Shown: in pieces, positions 1 through 8,041 of the stretch
How positions within the stretch are numbered: position 1 is the first letter of the stretch
Layout: every line of letters begins with the position of its first letter
Assembly (NCBI GenBank): GCA_944368775.1
Contig: CALVXB010000004.1
Coordinates: forward strand, 62,001 to 126,000
Origin: an uncultured Clostridia bacterium
GTDB lineage: Bacteria > Bacillota > Clostridia > Christensenellales > Borkfalkiaceae
Direction: 5' to 3'
DNA: 64,000 nucleotides
Made by a program: the position numbers and the translations under genes
Notes under the pieces: model-generated
What the model saw: only the letters and a program-made list of their open reading frames with translations
Told to the model about the DNA's origin: nothing
The model's database searches: none

Positions 1-856
1 CGGTGCGGGTGTGGTCGGCGATGATGCGCATACACTTTTGCGGCTCGCCGCCGTCGTCGTACTTTTTGCCGGACGCGCCCTCGAGGTAGGCGATGACGGC
101 GGAGAAGAGGTCTGTCTTGTAGCCGTCTTTGAGCCCGTTCAAAAAGGCGAGCATGCGGTCGAGGCCGAAGCCGGTGTCCACATTCTTGTTTTCGAGGGGA
201 ATGTAGCCGCTTTCCGTCTTTTTATACTGCATATACACGTCGTTGCCGATCTCGACGTACCGCCCGCAGGGGCAGTTGATGTCGCAGTGTTCGCGGCCGC
301 ACTCCTCGTCGGTGAGGGGGTAGAACCACTCGTTGTCAGGCCCGCAGGGGGTGCCGACGGTGCCCTCGAGCTCCCACCAGTTGTTGGACTTGTCGAGGTA
401 GAAGATGTGCTCGGGCTTGATGCCCAGGCCGATGAGCAGCTGCGCCGTCTCGTCGTCGCGCGGGGCAGACTCGTTGCCCGCGAACACGGTGGAGCAGATC
501 TTGTCCTTGTCGAGGCCGAACACCTCGGTGAGCAGCTCGAAGGACCAGGCCGTCTTTTCCTTTTTGAAGTAGTCGCCCAGCGACCAATTGCCCATCATTT
601 CAAAAAAGGTGAAGTGGGTGGCGTCGCCGACAGACTCGATGTCGACGGTGCGCACGCAGCCCTGCACGTTGCACAGCCGCTTGCCCGCGGGGTGCGGCTT
701 GCCCAAAAGGTAGGGCATGAGCGGCTGCATGCCCGCCACGTTGAACATGACGCCGGTGGTGCCGTCGCCGATGAGGGAGACGGCGCCGATGTTGACGTGC
801 CCCTTGCTCTCGTAAAAGGAGAGCCACTTATTGCGAAGTTCTTTACTCGTGATCAT
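1..856 (-). CDS. alaS: Alanyl-tRNA synthetase, N-terminal part (runs off the window)
   Basis: Class II aminoacyl-tRNA synthetase that charges tRNA-Ala in the cytoplasm. Only the first ~285 residues, the aminoacylation core, are in the window, and the frame is open at base 1. The ATG at 856 gives the usual AlaS opening (MITSKELRNKWLSFYESKGH), and the class II motif 2 region reads FFEMMGNWSLGDYFKKE near residue 78. The stretch CNVQGCVRTVDIESVGDATH differs from the common bacterial wording, so this may be an atypical AlaS subgroup; I cannot say which. A GAGAGG sits about 9 bases upstream as a possible ribosome site. The upstream cysE frame enters this gene with no stop codon, so the start is either internal to a fused frame or a true independent start. 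Confidence 0.93.
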   Translation of the reverse strand, partial: MITSKELRNKWLSFYESKGHVNIGAVSLIGDGTTGVMFNVAGMQPLMPYLLGKPHPAGKRLCNVQGCVRTVDIESVGDATHFTFFEMMGNWSLGDYFKKEKTAWSFELLTEVFGLDKDKICSTVFAGNESAPRDDETAQLLIGLGIKPEHIFYLDKSNNWWELEGTVGTPCGPDNEWFYPLTDEECGREHCDINCPCGRYVEIGNDVYMQYKKTESGYIPLENKNVDTGFGLDRMLAFLNGLKDGYKTDLFSAVIAYLEGASGKKYDDGGEPQKCMRIIADHTRT

Positions 857-1585
857 TGTGTTCGTCCTCTCGTTGCTTGCGATTCTCGTCCTTTCCCCCC
901 TGCCCTCGCCCACGGCGGGGAACAGCTCTTCCTCTTCTTCTCTGCGGCACTCGACCTTGCCGCCCGTCAGCTTGGCGAGCGCCTCTTCGAGCTTGTGCAC
1001 GCGGTGTTTGAGCGCGCGGATCTCCTCTGCATTGGGGTCCACCTTTTCCTGCTGCAGGTCGGGCTTGACGCCGCCGATGCGCACCACCCTGCCGGGCACG
1101 CCGACGACGGTGGCGAAGGGCGGCACCTCTTTGAGCACCACCGCGCCCGCGCCGATCTTGGCGCCCTCGCCCACGGTGAAGCCGCCCAGCACCTTTGCAC
1201 CCGAACTGATGACGACGTCGCGCTCGATGGTCGGGTGGCGCTTGCCCTTTTCTTTGCCCGTGCCGCCCAGCGTGACGCCCTGGTAGATGACGACGCCCGT
1301 GGCGACTTCTGCCGTTTCGCCGATGACGACGCCCGTGCCGTGGTCGATGAACACGCCGCCCTCTATTTTGGCGGCGGGGTGGATCTCGATGCCCGTCAGA
1401 AATTTGGCGAACTGCGAAGCCATGCGCGCGAGCAGCTTTAAGTGCATGCGGTACAGGCGGTTGGCGAAGCGGTGCCACGACAGCGCGTGCACCCCCGAAT
1501 AGGTCAGCCAGATCTCGAATTTATTGCGCGCGGCCGGGTCGTTGCGCTTGGCGGCCTCGATGTCTGCCCGCAGCCTCTTGAACAT
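857..1585 (-). CDS. cysE: Serine O-acetyltransferase, reading frame open into alaS
   Basis: Transfers acetyl from acetyl-CoA to L-serine, the first step of cysteine synthesis; the product O-acetylserine is the substrate of CysK (2728-3651). The start ATG at 1585 follows GGAGAGAACGT. An N-terminal helical part is followed by the left-handed hexapeptide repeat domain (for example IEGGVFIDHGTGVVIGE and GGFTVGEGAKIGAGAVV) with the catalytic DHG...G pattern. The conserved family part ends near LEEALAKLTGGK. The frame then continues through a charged tail of about 22 residues straight into the alaS ATG with no stop codon; 1585 and 856 differ by 243 codons exactly. Either the two are one fused protein, the SAT has an unusual read-through tail, or there is a base error here. 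Confidence 0.9.
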
Positions 1586-1673
1586 ACGTTCTCTCCTTAT
1601 TTTGCGCGCCCGAAAAGCGATTTTGCAGCCGAACAGGGCGCGCCGGCCGCCCTCTGCCGCCGGTCACGGATAT

Positions 1674-1701
1674 ATTATACATATTTTTGCGGGAAATTCA
1701 A
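1674..1701 (-). promoter_or_regulatory. Predicted sigma-A promoter for cysE-alaS
   Basis: On the minus strand TTGAAT (1701-1696) and TATAAT (1679-1674) are separated by 16 bases, about 90 bases upstream of the cysE ATG. It lies back to back with the promoter of the plus-strand DeoR-type gene. No riboswitch or T-box structure was recognised in the leader. Confidence 0.55.
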
Positions 1702-1770
1702 TATTATTTCCGTACCCAAAAAAAATTTTTTAAGAAAACTGTAAAATTTTCACAATTTATGGGAAAATTG

Positions 1771-1799
1771 TTGCGCAAAGCTGTGAAATATGATATACT
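1771..1799 (+). promoter_or_regulatory. Predicted sigma-A promoter for the DeoR-type regulator
   Basis: TTGCGC (1771-1776) and TATACT (1794-1799) are 17 bases apart. Transcription would begin near 1806, which excludes the upstream in-frame ATG and TTG codons as starts and leaves only the region after AGGAGG at 1820-1825. Confidence 0.55.
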
Positions 1800-1833
1800 T
1801 ACAGCTGTAAACCGAGTACAGGAGGATACCACT

Positions 1834-2592
1834 ACGAAACGCACCCGCATTGAAGAGATCGCTCTCTTGATCGAGAAAAACGGAAAGATGAGCTTAGAAG
1901 AGCTCGCCGTACAGTTCCCCGACGTTTCGGACATGACGCTGCGGCGCGACCTTTTGGAACTGGAAAAGGAAAACAAGGTCATCCGCGTGCGCGGCGGGGC
2001 GATGTCTGTGCTCGAAGTGCAGAAGCGCTCGGGCGAGGCATACGCGCAGAAGTCGACCATCAACACGGACGCCAAAAAGGTGATCGCCAAAAAGGCGGTA
2101 TCCCTCATCGACGAGGGGGCGAGCCTGTTTTTGGACGGCGGCACGACGGCGCTGTACCTCGCCAAAGAGCTGCCCGACCGCCCCTGCCACATCTTCACCA
2201 ACGGCATCGCCGTCGCCGAAGAGCTGGCGCACAAAAAGCAGCCCGAGGTGGTGCTCGTCGGCGGGACGCTGATCAAGGAGAACCTCTCCACCGCATCCCC
2301 CTACACAAAGGTGTTTTTGCAGAACACCAACTTTGAGCTTGCCATCATCTCCGCCTCGGCCTTTTCGTTTGAACAGGGCTTTTCGTGCATCTCGCAGGTG
2401 GAATCGGAGCTGCTCAAATTCATCCTCGAGCGCGCCAAGATGGTGTACATGATGCTCGACACATCCAAGATCGGCAAGATCATGCCCTACACCTTCGCCA
2501 CGCCCGACAACATCGACGTGCTGATCACGGACGACAACTTCCCCCAGAGCGTGAAAGAAAAATTTGAAGCCAAGAACATCGTCGTGATCTGA
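1834..2592 (+). CDS. DeoR/GlpR-family transcriptional regulator with an apparent ACG start
   Basis: Sugar-metabolism type repressor of 252 residues. An N-terminal winged helix-turn-helix (SLEELAVQFPDVSDMTLRRD, residues 19-38) is followed by an effector-binding domain of the sugar-phosphate isomerase fold (FLDGGTTALYLAKEL; FTNGIAVAEEL; VLVGGTLIKENLST). The frame is open further upstream, but the predicted promoter puts the mRNA start near 1806. AGGAGG (1820-1825) is followed after 8 bases by ACG (1834), and no ATG, GTG or TTG lies in frame nearby. Starting there gives (M)KRTRIEEIALLIEKNG, the normal DeoR N-terminus. The ACG may be a true rare start or a base change from ATG. The target genes are unknown; xylulokinase or the transporter nearby are only guesses. 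Confidence 0.85.
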   Translation, partial: TKRTRIEEIALLIEKNGKMSLEELAVQFPDVSDMTLRRDLLELEKENKVIRVRGGAMSVLEVQKRSGEAYAQKSTINTDAKKVIAKKAVSLIDEGASLFLDGGTTALYLAKELPDRPCHIFTNGIAVAEELAHKKQPEVVLVGGTLIKENLSTASPYTKVFLQNTNFELAIISASAFSFEQGFSCISQVESELLKFILERAKMVYMMLDTSKIGKIMPYTFATPDNIDVLITDDNFPQSVKEKFEAKNIVVI

Positions 2593-2640
2593 CCGACGCC
2601 AAGCGGCCGGATCCGTAAAGCCTTACTATTTCCGCAAAGA

Positions 2641-2676
2641 CCGCCCGCGGCATACGCCGCGGGCGGGAATCTTTTT
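2641..2676 (+). terminator. Intrinsic terminator after the DeoR-type gene
   Basis: CCGCCCGCGGC and GCCGCGGGCGG (2641-2651 and 2656-2666) form an 11-bp perfect stem with an ATAC loop, followed by AATCTTTTTATT. Confidence 0.8.
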
Positions 2677-2699
2677 ATTCACAAAATTTTAGTTCACAA

Positions 2700-2727
2700 A
2701 ATTTCTTTTGAGCTGACAAAAGAAATT
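2700..2727. repeat. Lone H1 hairpin of the structured repeat family, abutting the cysK stop
   Basis: AATTTCTTTT and AAAAGAAATT (10-bp stem) enclose GAGCTGAC. This is the same hairpin that opens the repeat at the end of mnmG (42036-42063), including the flanking TTCACAA. The cysK TAG stop (2730-2728) directly touches it. No H2 or H3 follows, so this is a solo or remnant copy, and it could also act as the cysK terminator. Confidence 0.75.
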
Positions 2728-3651
2728 CTACGAGTTAAAAAGTTTTGTCGACAGATACCTCATCCCCGTATCGGGCAGGATGACGGCGATGGTCTTGCCC
2801 GCATTTTGCGGGCGGGAGGCGATGAGGCGCGCCGCGTGCACCGCCGCGCCCGCCGTGATGCCCGCGAGCACGCCGTCCGTCTTTGCGATCTGCCGCGCGG
2901 CGGCGTAGGCGTCCTCGTCGGAGACGGGGATGACCTCGTCGAGCAGGGAGGTATCGAGGATGTCGGGCACGAAGCCGGCGCCGATGCCCTGCAGGCCGTG
3001 CGCGCCCGCCCTGCCGCCCGAGAGCACGGCGGAGTTTTGCGGCTCGACGGCGACCGCGCGGAGGGCGGGGTTCTTTTCTTTCAGGAACTTGGCCGCGCCG
3101 CCCAGCGTGCCGCCCGTGCCCACGCCCGCGACGAGGAAGTCTACTTCCCCCTCCGTATCCGCCCAGATCTCGGGGCCGGTCGTCCGATAGTGCGCCTGCG
3201 CGTTGGCGGGGTTGACGAACTGCCCGGCGACCATGCTGCCCGCGATGCTTTGGTGCAGCCGCTCGGCCTCGGCGATGGCGCCCGCCATGCCCGCGGCGCC
3301 GTCGGTGAGGACGATCTCCGCGCCGAAGGCGGCGAGCAGCTTGCGGCGCTCGACGCTCATGGTGGAGGGCATGGTGAGAATGAGGCGGTAGCCGCGCACG
3401 GCGCACAGCGCCGCCAGGCCGATGCCCGTGTTGCCGCTGGTCGGCTCGATGACGGTGCCGCCCGCGCGCAGCTTGCCCGCGCGCTCGGCCTCGTCGAGGA
3501 TAGAGAGGGCGGCGCGGTCTTTGACGCTGCCCGTCGGGTTGAAGTATTCGAGTTTGGCGGCGAGGCGCGCGCCCAGCGCGTGCGCGCGCTCGTAGCCGCA
3601 CAGCCGCAGCAGCGGCGTTCTGCCGACGATTTCGGCGATATTGTTGTACAT
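2728..3651 (-). CDS. cysK: Cysteine synthase A (O-acetylserine sulfhydrylase)
   Basis: PLP enzyme that makes L-cysteine from O-acetylserine and sulfide; it uses the product of CysE encoded at 857-1585. 307 residues, full length for the family. The PLP lysine is in NPTGSVKDRA (K about 44), the substrate loop is EPTSGNTGIGLA, and the phosphate-binding GTGGT is in VAGVGTGGTLGG. The start ATG at 3651 is preceded by GGGAGGCAGCC. The closely related cystathionine beta-synthase is less likely because there is no C-terminal CBS domain. The last codons (LFNS, stop) run up against the H1-type hairpin at 2700-2727. Confidence 0.95.
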   Translation of the reverse strand: MYNNIAEIVGRTPLLRLCGYERAHALGARLAAKLEYFNPTGSVKDRAALSILDEAERAGKLRAGGTVIEPTSGNTGIGLAALCAVRGYRLILTMPSTMSVERRKLLAAFGAEIVLTDGAAGMAGAIAEAERLHQSIAGSMVAGQFVNPANAQAHYRTTGPEIWADTEGEVDFLVAGVGTGGTLGGAAKFLKEKNPALRAVAVEPQNSAVLSGGRAGAHGLQGIGAGFVPDILDTSLLDEVIPVSDEDAYAAARQIAKTDGVLAGITAGAAVHAARLIASRPQNAGKTIAVILPDTGMRYLSTKLFNS

Positions 3652-3808
3652 GGCTGCCTCCCTTCTTGTTTATCTGCCCCTATTATACCCCTTTCCGACC
3701 CAAAAGTAAACCGCGCGGGCAATGCTGCGGGCGCGGTTTTTTGACGGGTTTTTGAATTTGTCCGCCGCGGGCGCTGCCTGCGACGCCTTTCATCGTGTGC
3801 GGAGGGCG

Positions 3809-4729
3809 CTATTTACGGCGCAGGGCGGAAGAGAGCAGGCAGAGCGCGCCGAAGAGCACGAATGCGCCCGCGAGCACGGCGGCCATGACGGCGGGGCCGA
3901 CTTCGGCTGCGCCGAAGAAGTCGAAAGTCATGGAAAACTGCTCGGCGAGCTCGTCTGCGAAGATGTCGCCGGCGGGCGCGGGGAGGGAGGCGGCGACGTT
4001 TTCGAGCGCGCCGCGCATCATAAAGTTGCGGAACAGCCCCGCCGAGTAGGTGCCGGGGATGAGCAGCGTGAAGTACTGCACGCCGAGCGGGAAGTAGGTG
4101 ACGGGCATGTACGCGCCGATGAGGAAGCCGACCACCGTGCCGAAGATGACGTTGAGCCCCGTAAAAGCCCCCTGCGAGCGGAAAAAGCCGACGACGAACA
4201 CGAGCAGGGTGGACGAGGCGAGCACGGAGAGGACGAGGGTGCCGACGCAGCCGAGCACGTCGAGGGCGGTGAGAAACCAGCTGCCCGACACCGCGAGCCA
4301 GACGAGGCAGACGGCGAGCACCGCCCCGCCGATGACGAGCCCCGCGAACACGACGGCGCAGAAGTAGGATGCGGGCGGCAGCCAGCGGGGGATGGGAGAG
4401 GCGAGGTAGTCGGCGGAGATGCCGCGCGACTTATCCGAGATCATGATGCCGCAGGCGCACAGCGGCACGGTGATGCAGGCGCTGGCGACGGTGCCGACCA
4501 GCATCCAACTGTCGCAGAAGGCGCGCACCGCCTCCTCCACTTCTCCATCCGATGGCAGGCCCGCCTCTTCCAGCCCGGCGAGCAGGCCGTCGATCTGGAT
4601 GCGGCCGAGGAATAGCACATACAGCGCGAGCACGATGAGGGGGGCGAGCAGCGCGAAAAAGACGTTGGCGCGGTCTTTGACGAATACCTTCCAATTGCGG
4701 GCGGTCAGCCGCGCGAGGGCGTACATCAT
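3809..4729 (-). CDS. ABC-2 type transporter permease
   Basis: Integral membrane subunit of about 306 residues with roughly six hydrophobic segments (for example ANVFFALLAPLIVLALYVLF near the N-terminus and a final AAVLAGAFVLFGALCLLSS). A large extracytoplasmic stretch lies between the first two, as in the DrrB/ABC-2 family. The ATG at 4729 overlaps the TGA of the ATP-binding subunit gene (ATGA), indicating translational coupling. It works with the ATPase at 4726-5646 as an exporter of unknown substrate. A second ATG follows immediately at 4726. Confidence 0.9.
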   Translation of the reverse strand: MMYALARLTARNWKVFVKDRANVFFALLAPLIVLALYVLFLGRIQIDGLLAGLEEAGLPSDGEVEEAVRAFCDSWMLVGTVASACITVPLCACGIMISDKSRGISADYLASPIPRWLPPASYFCAVVFAGLVIGGAVLAVCLVWLAVSGSWFLTALDVLGCVGTLVLSVLASSTLLVFVVGFFRSQGAFTGLNVIFGTVVGFLIGAYMPVTYFPLGVQYFTLLIPGTYSAGLFRNFMMRGALENVAASLPAPAGDIFADELAEQFSMTFDFFGAAEVGPAVMAAVLAGAFVLFGALCLLSSALRRK

Positions 4730-5646
4730 GCGGCGTCGCCCCCCTGCCACTTGCGGCCGGTGACGGCGAGGAATACGTCGTCCATGTTCCCCTTGACAAA
4801 CTCGAAGTCCTGCGCGAGGTCGGCGTGCTCCGAGATAAATGCGCGCGCGGCGGCGGGGCTGTCCATCGCGAGGCGCACCCCGCCCGCCGTTGGCGTGAAG
4901 GAATAGCCGGCAAGGCGCGCGGCGAGCGCTTCTTCCTCTCCATACAGATAGAGGCTGCCGCGCGAATAGGTGTTTTTCAGCTGCACGGGGGTGCCCTCGG
5001 CGGCGATCTTGCCGCCGTCGATGATCACGACGCGGTCAGAGCCCTCCGCCTCCTCCATGTAGTGGGTGGTGAGGAATACCGTCATCCCCTCCTGCTCGCG
5101 CAGGCGGCGGATGATGTTCCACACGCTGCGGCGGGTCTGCGGGTCGAGGCCGGTGGTCGGCTCGTCGAGGATGAGCAGCGCGGGGTCGGCGAGCAGCCCG
5201 CGCGCGATGTCTGCGCGCCGCCGCTGCCCGCCCGACAGCTTGCCGAACGGCCTGTTCCAGATGTCGCCCAGCTCGAACAGGTCGCGCAGGCGGGCGAGCC
5301 GCTCTTTGAGGGCGCGGCCGCGCAGCCCGTAAAAGGAGGCGCGGCAGACGAGGTTGTCGCGCACCGTCAAGAGGTCGTCTAACACGGAGTTTTGGAATAC
5401 GATGCCGACGCGCGGCTTGATCTTGGCGGCGTCGGCGTCGAGGTCGTACCCCGCGATGCGCACCTTGCCCGCGTCTTTGGCGAGGATGGAGCAGAGGATG
5501 TGGATGGTCGTGCTCTTGCCCGCGCCGTTCACCCCCAAAAAGGAGAACAGGCTGCCCCGCGCGACGGTAAAGGAGATGCCCTGCACGGCGCGCACTTCTC
5601 CGTACCGCTTGACGAGCCCCTCCACTTCGACGATGTTGTCTTGCAT
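4726..5646 (-). CDS. ABC transporter ATP-binding protein (DrrA-like exporter ATPase)
   Basis: Powers export by the adjacent ABC-2 permease. 306 residues. Walker A is GVNGAGKSTT (residues about 40-49), the signature is LSGGQRRRADIARGL, Walker B is LLILDEPTTGLD, and the H-loop is in TTHYMEE. The C-terminal ~80 residues are the accessory domain typical of daunorubicin-type ATPases. The start ATG at 5646 follows GGAGGCACC; the longer open frame upstream has no ribosome site. The substrate cannot be told from sequence. Confidence 0.93.
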   Translation of the reverse strand: MQDNIVEVEGLVKRYGEVRAVQGISFTVARGSLFSFLGVNGAGKSTTIHILCSILAKDAGKVRIAGYDLDADAAKIKPRVGIVFQNSVLDDLLTVRDNLVCRASFYGLRGRALKERLARLRDLFELGDIWNRPFGKLSGGQRRRADIARGLLADPALLILDEPTTGLDPQTRRSVWNIIRRLREQEGMTVFLTTHYMEEAEGSDRVVIIDGGKIAAEGTPVQLKNTYSRGSLYLYGEEEALAARLAGYSFTPTAGGVRLAMDSPAAARAFISEHADLAQDFEFVKGNMDDVFLAVTGRKWQGGDAA

Positions 5647-5765
5647 GGTGCCTCCGAAAATGTTTACTGCCTTGATTATACCATCTCTGTGCGCGCGGCG
5701 CAAGCGCCCGGCGCAAAAAGAGGCGGCCGGCGCAAAGTTATTACAATTTTATGACATCTCCCCCC

Positions 5766-5794
5766 TTGCGGCGGGGCGGGATGTATGGTATAAT
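5766..5794 (+). promoter_or_regulatory. Predicted sigma-A promoter for the flavodoxin gene
   Basis: TTGCGG (5766-5771), a 17-base spacer and TATAAT (5789-5794), about 36 bases upstream of the start codon. Confidence 0.6.
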
Positions 5795-5830
5795 CAAAAA
5801 AAGCCCCCATGCGGGGCGGGAGGAAGGGAT

Positions 5831-6367
5831 ATGAAGGCGGTACTGTACGGCTCGCACTACGGGCACACGCAAAAATACGCGGAGGCGATCGCGCGGGCGC
5901 TGGGCTGCGAGGCCTTCCCCGCGGGCAAACATAAGGAAGCGAACATCGAGGGCTGCGACACGGTGGTGTTCGGCGGCGGGCTGTACGCGGGCGGCATCGC
6001 GGGGTGGAGCAAAGTTTCCCCCTACTGCGCGAAGGCGCAGGGGCAGCGCTGGGTGCTGTTCACCTGCGGGCTGGCAGACCCCGCCCTCGAAAAGACGCAG
6101 AGGGAGTCGCGCGAGATCTTCGAACGCAGGCTGCCCGAAGCGCTGCGCGGCAAACTGCCCGTGTTTTGCCTGCGCGGCGGGATGGACTACGCCGCGCTCG
6201 GCCTCAAACACCGCGCGATGATGGCGATGCTCGCGCAGTACCTGCGCCGCAAGAAGGAACGCTCGCAGCAGGACGAGCAGCTGCTTGAAACATACGGGCA
6301 GCGCATCGAGTTTTACGACGAAGCGAGTATCGAACCCGTCGTGCGCGCCGCGCGCGGGGAATACTGA
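5831..6367 (+). CDS. Flavodoxin domain protein
   Basis: FMN-binding redox protein of 178 residues. The phosphate loop is near the N-terminus (YGSHYGHTQKYAEAIA), and the flavin-contact strand VVFGGGLYAGGIAGW and VLFTCGLADP match the flavodoxin/HemG-like family (menaquinone-dependent protoporphyrinogen oxidase fold). The C-terminus LRRKKERSQQDEQLLETYGQ is helical. The start ATG at 5831 follows GGAAGGGAT. It is monocistronic, with its own promoter and terminator. The redox partner is unknown, and no heme genes lie nearby, so HemG activity is not claimed. Confidence 0.85.
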   Translation: MKAVLYGSHYGHTQKYAEAIARALGCEAFPAGKHKEANIEGCDTVVFGGGLYAGGIAGWSKVSPYCAKAQGQRWVLFTCGLADPALEKTQRESREIFERRLPEALRGKLPVFCLRGGMDYAALGLKHRAMMAMLAQYLRRKKERSQQDEQLLETYGQRIEFYDEASIEPVVRAARGEY

Positions 6368-6394
6368 AAATTCAGCCCGCAGGATACGGCAAAA

Positions 6395-6438
6395 GGGGCG
6401 GGGCGCCGCAAAGCGGCGCCCCGCCCCCGTTTTCTTTT
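6395..6438 (+). terminator. Intrinsic terminator between the flavodoxin gene and xylB
   Basis: A 15-bp perfect stem (6395-6409 with 6413-6427, loop AAA) is followed by CCGTTTTCTTTTT. It ends the flavodoxin transcript and may also serve convergent xylB. Confidence 0.8.
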
Positions 6439-6459
6439 TCCGATAAACGCCCGCCCCGT

Positions 6460-7944
6460 TTACTTTTCGGCGCGCAGGTCGGGGAACACGCCCTTGAGCG
6501 CGGGGTACAGCTTGCGGAAGACCTCGTACCGCCCGTTATAGAGGGCGGCGACGGCGGGGTCGGGCAGCACGCTCTCGCGCACGCGCACGACGGCGCCGGC
6601 CGCCGCCTGCACGGAGGGGTACTCGCCGCAGCCGACCATGGCGAGCATGGCCGCGCCGTACGAGGGGCCCTGCTCCGTCTGCGGGATGTCGACGGGGATG
6701 CCGAGCACGTTGGCGGCGATCTTGCGCCAGAGCGGGCTCTTGGCGCCGCCGCCGCACAATTTGGTGCGCCCGATGCGCGCGCCGTTGGCGCGCGCCGCCT
6801 CGAGGCAGTCGCGCAGGGCGAAGGCGACCCCCTCGAGCACGGCGAGGGTCATCTGCCCGCGCGCCGTGTCCGGCCGCATGCCGATGAACGCGCCGCGCGC
6901 GTTGACGTCGTTGTGCGGGCTGCGCTCGCCCATCAGATAAGGCAGGAAGAACACCTCGTTTTTGCCCATCTGCCCCTCGAGCCCCGCCTGCTCGGCGGCG
7001 TAGTCGGCGGTGCGGAGGATCTTGTCCGACCACCAGGCGTTGCAGGAGGCGGCGGAGAGGATGCAGCCCATCAGGTGCCAGCCGCCGTCTGCATGGCAGA
7101 AGGAGTGCAGGGCGTTGACCTTGTCCTCGCAGTATTTTTTGGAAGAGACGAACAGCGTGCCGCTCGTTCCGAGGGAGACGTTGCAGCCCCCCTCGCCGAC
7201 GACGCCCGTTCCGACGGCGGCTGCGGCGTTGTCGCCCGCGCCCGCGACGACCTTGACGGCGGGCGAGAGGCCGAGCTCGGCGGCGACGTCACGCCGCAGC
7301 GTGCCGACCGCCTCATAGCTCTCGTACAATTTGGGGAGCTGCCGCTCGGAAATGCCGCAAATGGCGCACATTTCGGCGCTCCAGCAGCGGTTTTTGACGT
7401 CGAGCAGCAGCATGCCGCTCGCGTCCGAAAAGTCGGTGCAGAAGCTCCCCGACAGCCGGTAGGCGAGGTAGTCTTTGGGGAGCATGATCTTGGCGATGCG
7501 GGAAAAGTTTTGCGGCTCGTTGTCGCGCAGCCACAAAATTTTGGGCGCGGTGAAGCCGGCGAAGGCGATGTTGCCCGTGTAGGACGAGAGCTGTTTGCGG
7601 CCGACCTGCTCGTTGAGGTAGGCCGTTTCCGCCGCGGTGCGGCCGTCGTTCCAGAGGATGGCGGGGCGGATGACGTTGTCCTCGCCGTCCAATGCGACCA
7701 GCCCGTGCATCTGCCCGCCGAAGGAGATGCCGCGCACGGCGGCCTTATCCTGCCCTTCGAGCAGGGCGGCGATGCCGCGCAGCGCCGCGGCGTACCAATC
7801 GGCGGGGTCTTGCTCGCTCCAGCCGCTCTGCGGGTAGCTGACGGGGTACGTCTGCGTGTTTTCGGCGAGGATGCGGCCGTCCGCCGCGACCAGCAAAAAC
7901 TTTGCGCCGCTCGTGCCGAGGTCGACGCCGATGTAGGTGTTCAT
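6460..7944 (-). CDS. xylB: Xylulokinase
   Basis: FGGY-family kinase phosphorylating D-xylulose to xylulose 5-phosphate, feeding the pentose phosphate pathway. 494 residues. N-terminal phosphate loop YIGVDLGTSGAKFLLV; sugar-binding SFGGQMHGLVALD and ILWNDGR, the words that separate XylB from glycerol kinase; ATP-binding NVSLGTSGTLF and KLCGGGAKSPLWRKI near the C-terminus. The ATG at 7944 is preferred over the GTG one codon upstream because GGAGG lies 8 bases before it. No xylose isomerase is adjacent. Other pentulose or erythrulose kinases of the family cannot be fully excluded. Confidence 0.92.
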   Translation of the reverse strand: MNTYIGVDLGTSGAKFLLVAADGRILAENTQTYPVSYPQSGWSEQDPADWYAAALRGIAALLEGQDKAAVRGISFGGQMHGLVALDGEDNVIRPAILWNDGRTAAETAYLNEQVGRKQLSSYTGNIAFAGFTAPKILWLRDNEPQNFSRIAKIMLPKDYLAYRLSGSFCTDFSDASGMLLLDVKNRCWSAEMCAICGISERQLPKLYESYEAVGTLRRDVAAELGLSPAVKVVAGAGDNAAAAVGTGVVGEGGCNVSLGTSGTLFVSSKKYCEDKVNALHSFCHADGGWHLMGCILSAASCNAWWSDKILRTADYAAEQAGLEGQMGKNEVFFLPYLMGERSPHNDVNARGAFIGMRPDTARGQMTLAVLEGVAFALRDCLEAARANGARIGRTKLCGGGAKSPLWRKIAANVLGIPVDIPQTEQGPSYGAAMLAMVGCGEYPSVQAAAGAVVRVRESVLPDPAVAALYNGRYEVFRKLYPALKGVFPDLRAEK

Positions 7945-8041
7945 CACTCTTTCCTCCCTCGGTATTTTGAAGATAGAATACGCCGCGCGCCCCGCCGCTT
8001 GGCGGGGCGCGCGGCGCCGTATGCGAAGTTCACTTCTTTTT

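Noticed and set aside
11..1441. 476-codon plus-strand open frame over alaS/cysE
   Set aside because: Antisense shadow of GC-rich genes; no ribosome site and no recognisable protein family, whereas the minus strand gives clear AlaS and CysE.
5831..6367. Calling the flavodoxin gene hemG
   Set aside because: The fold matches but no heme biosynthesis genes are nearby and HemG-specific residues cannot be confirmed by eye.
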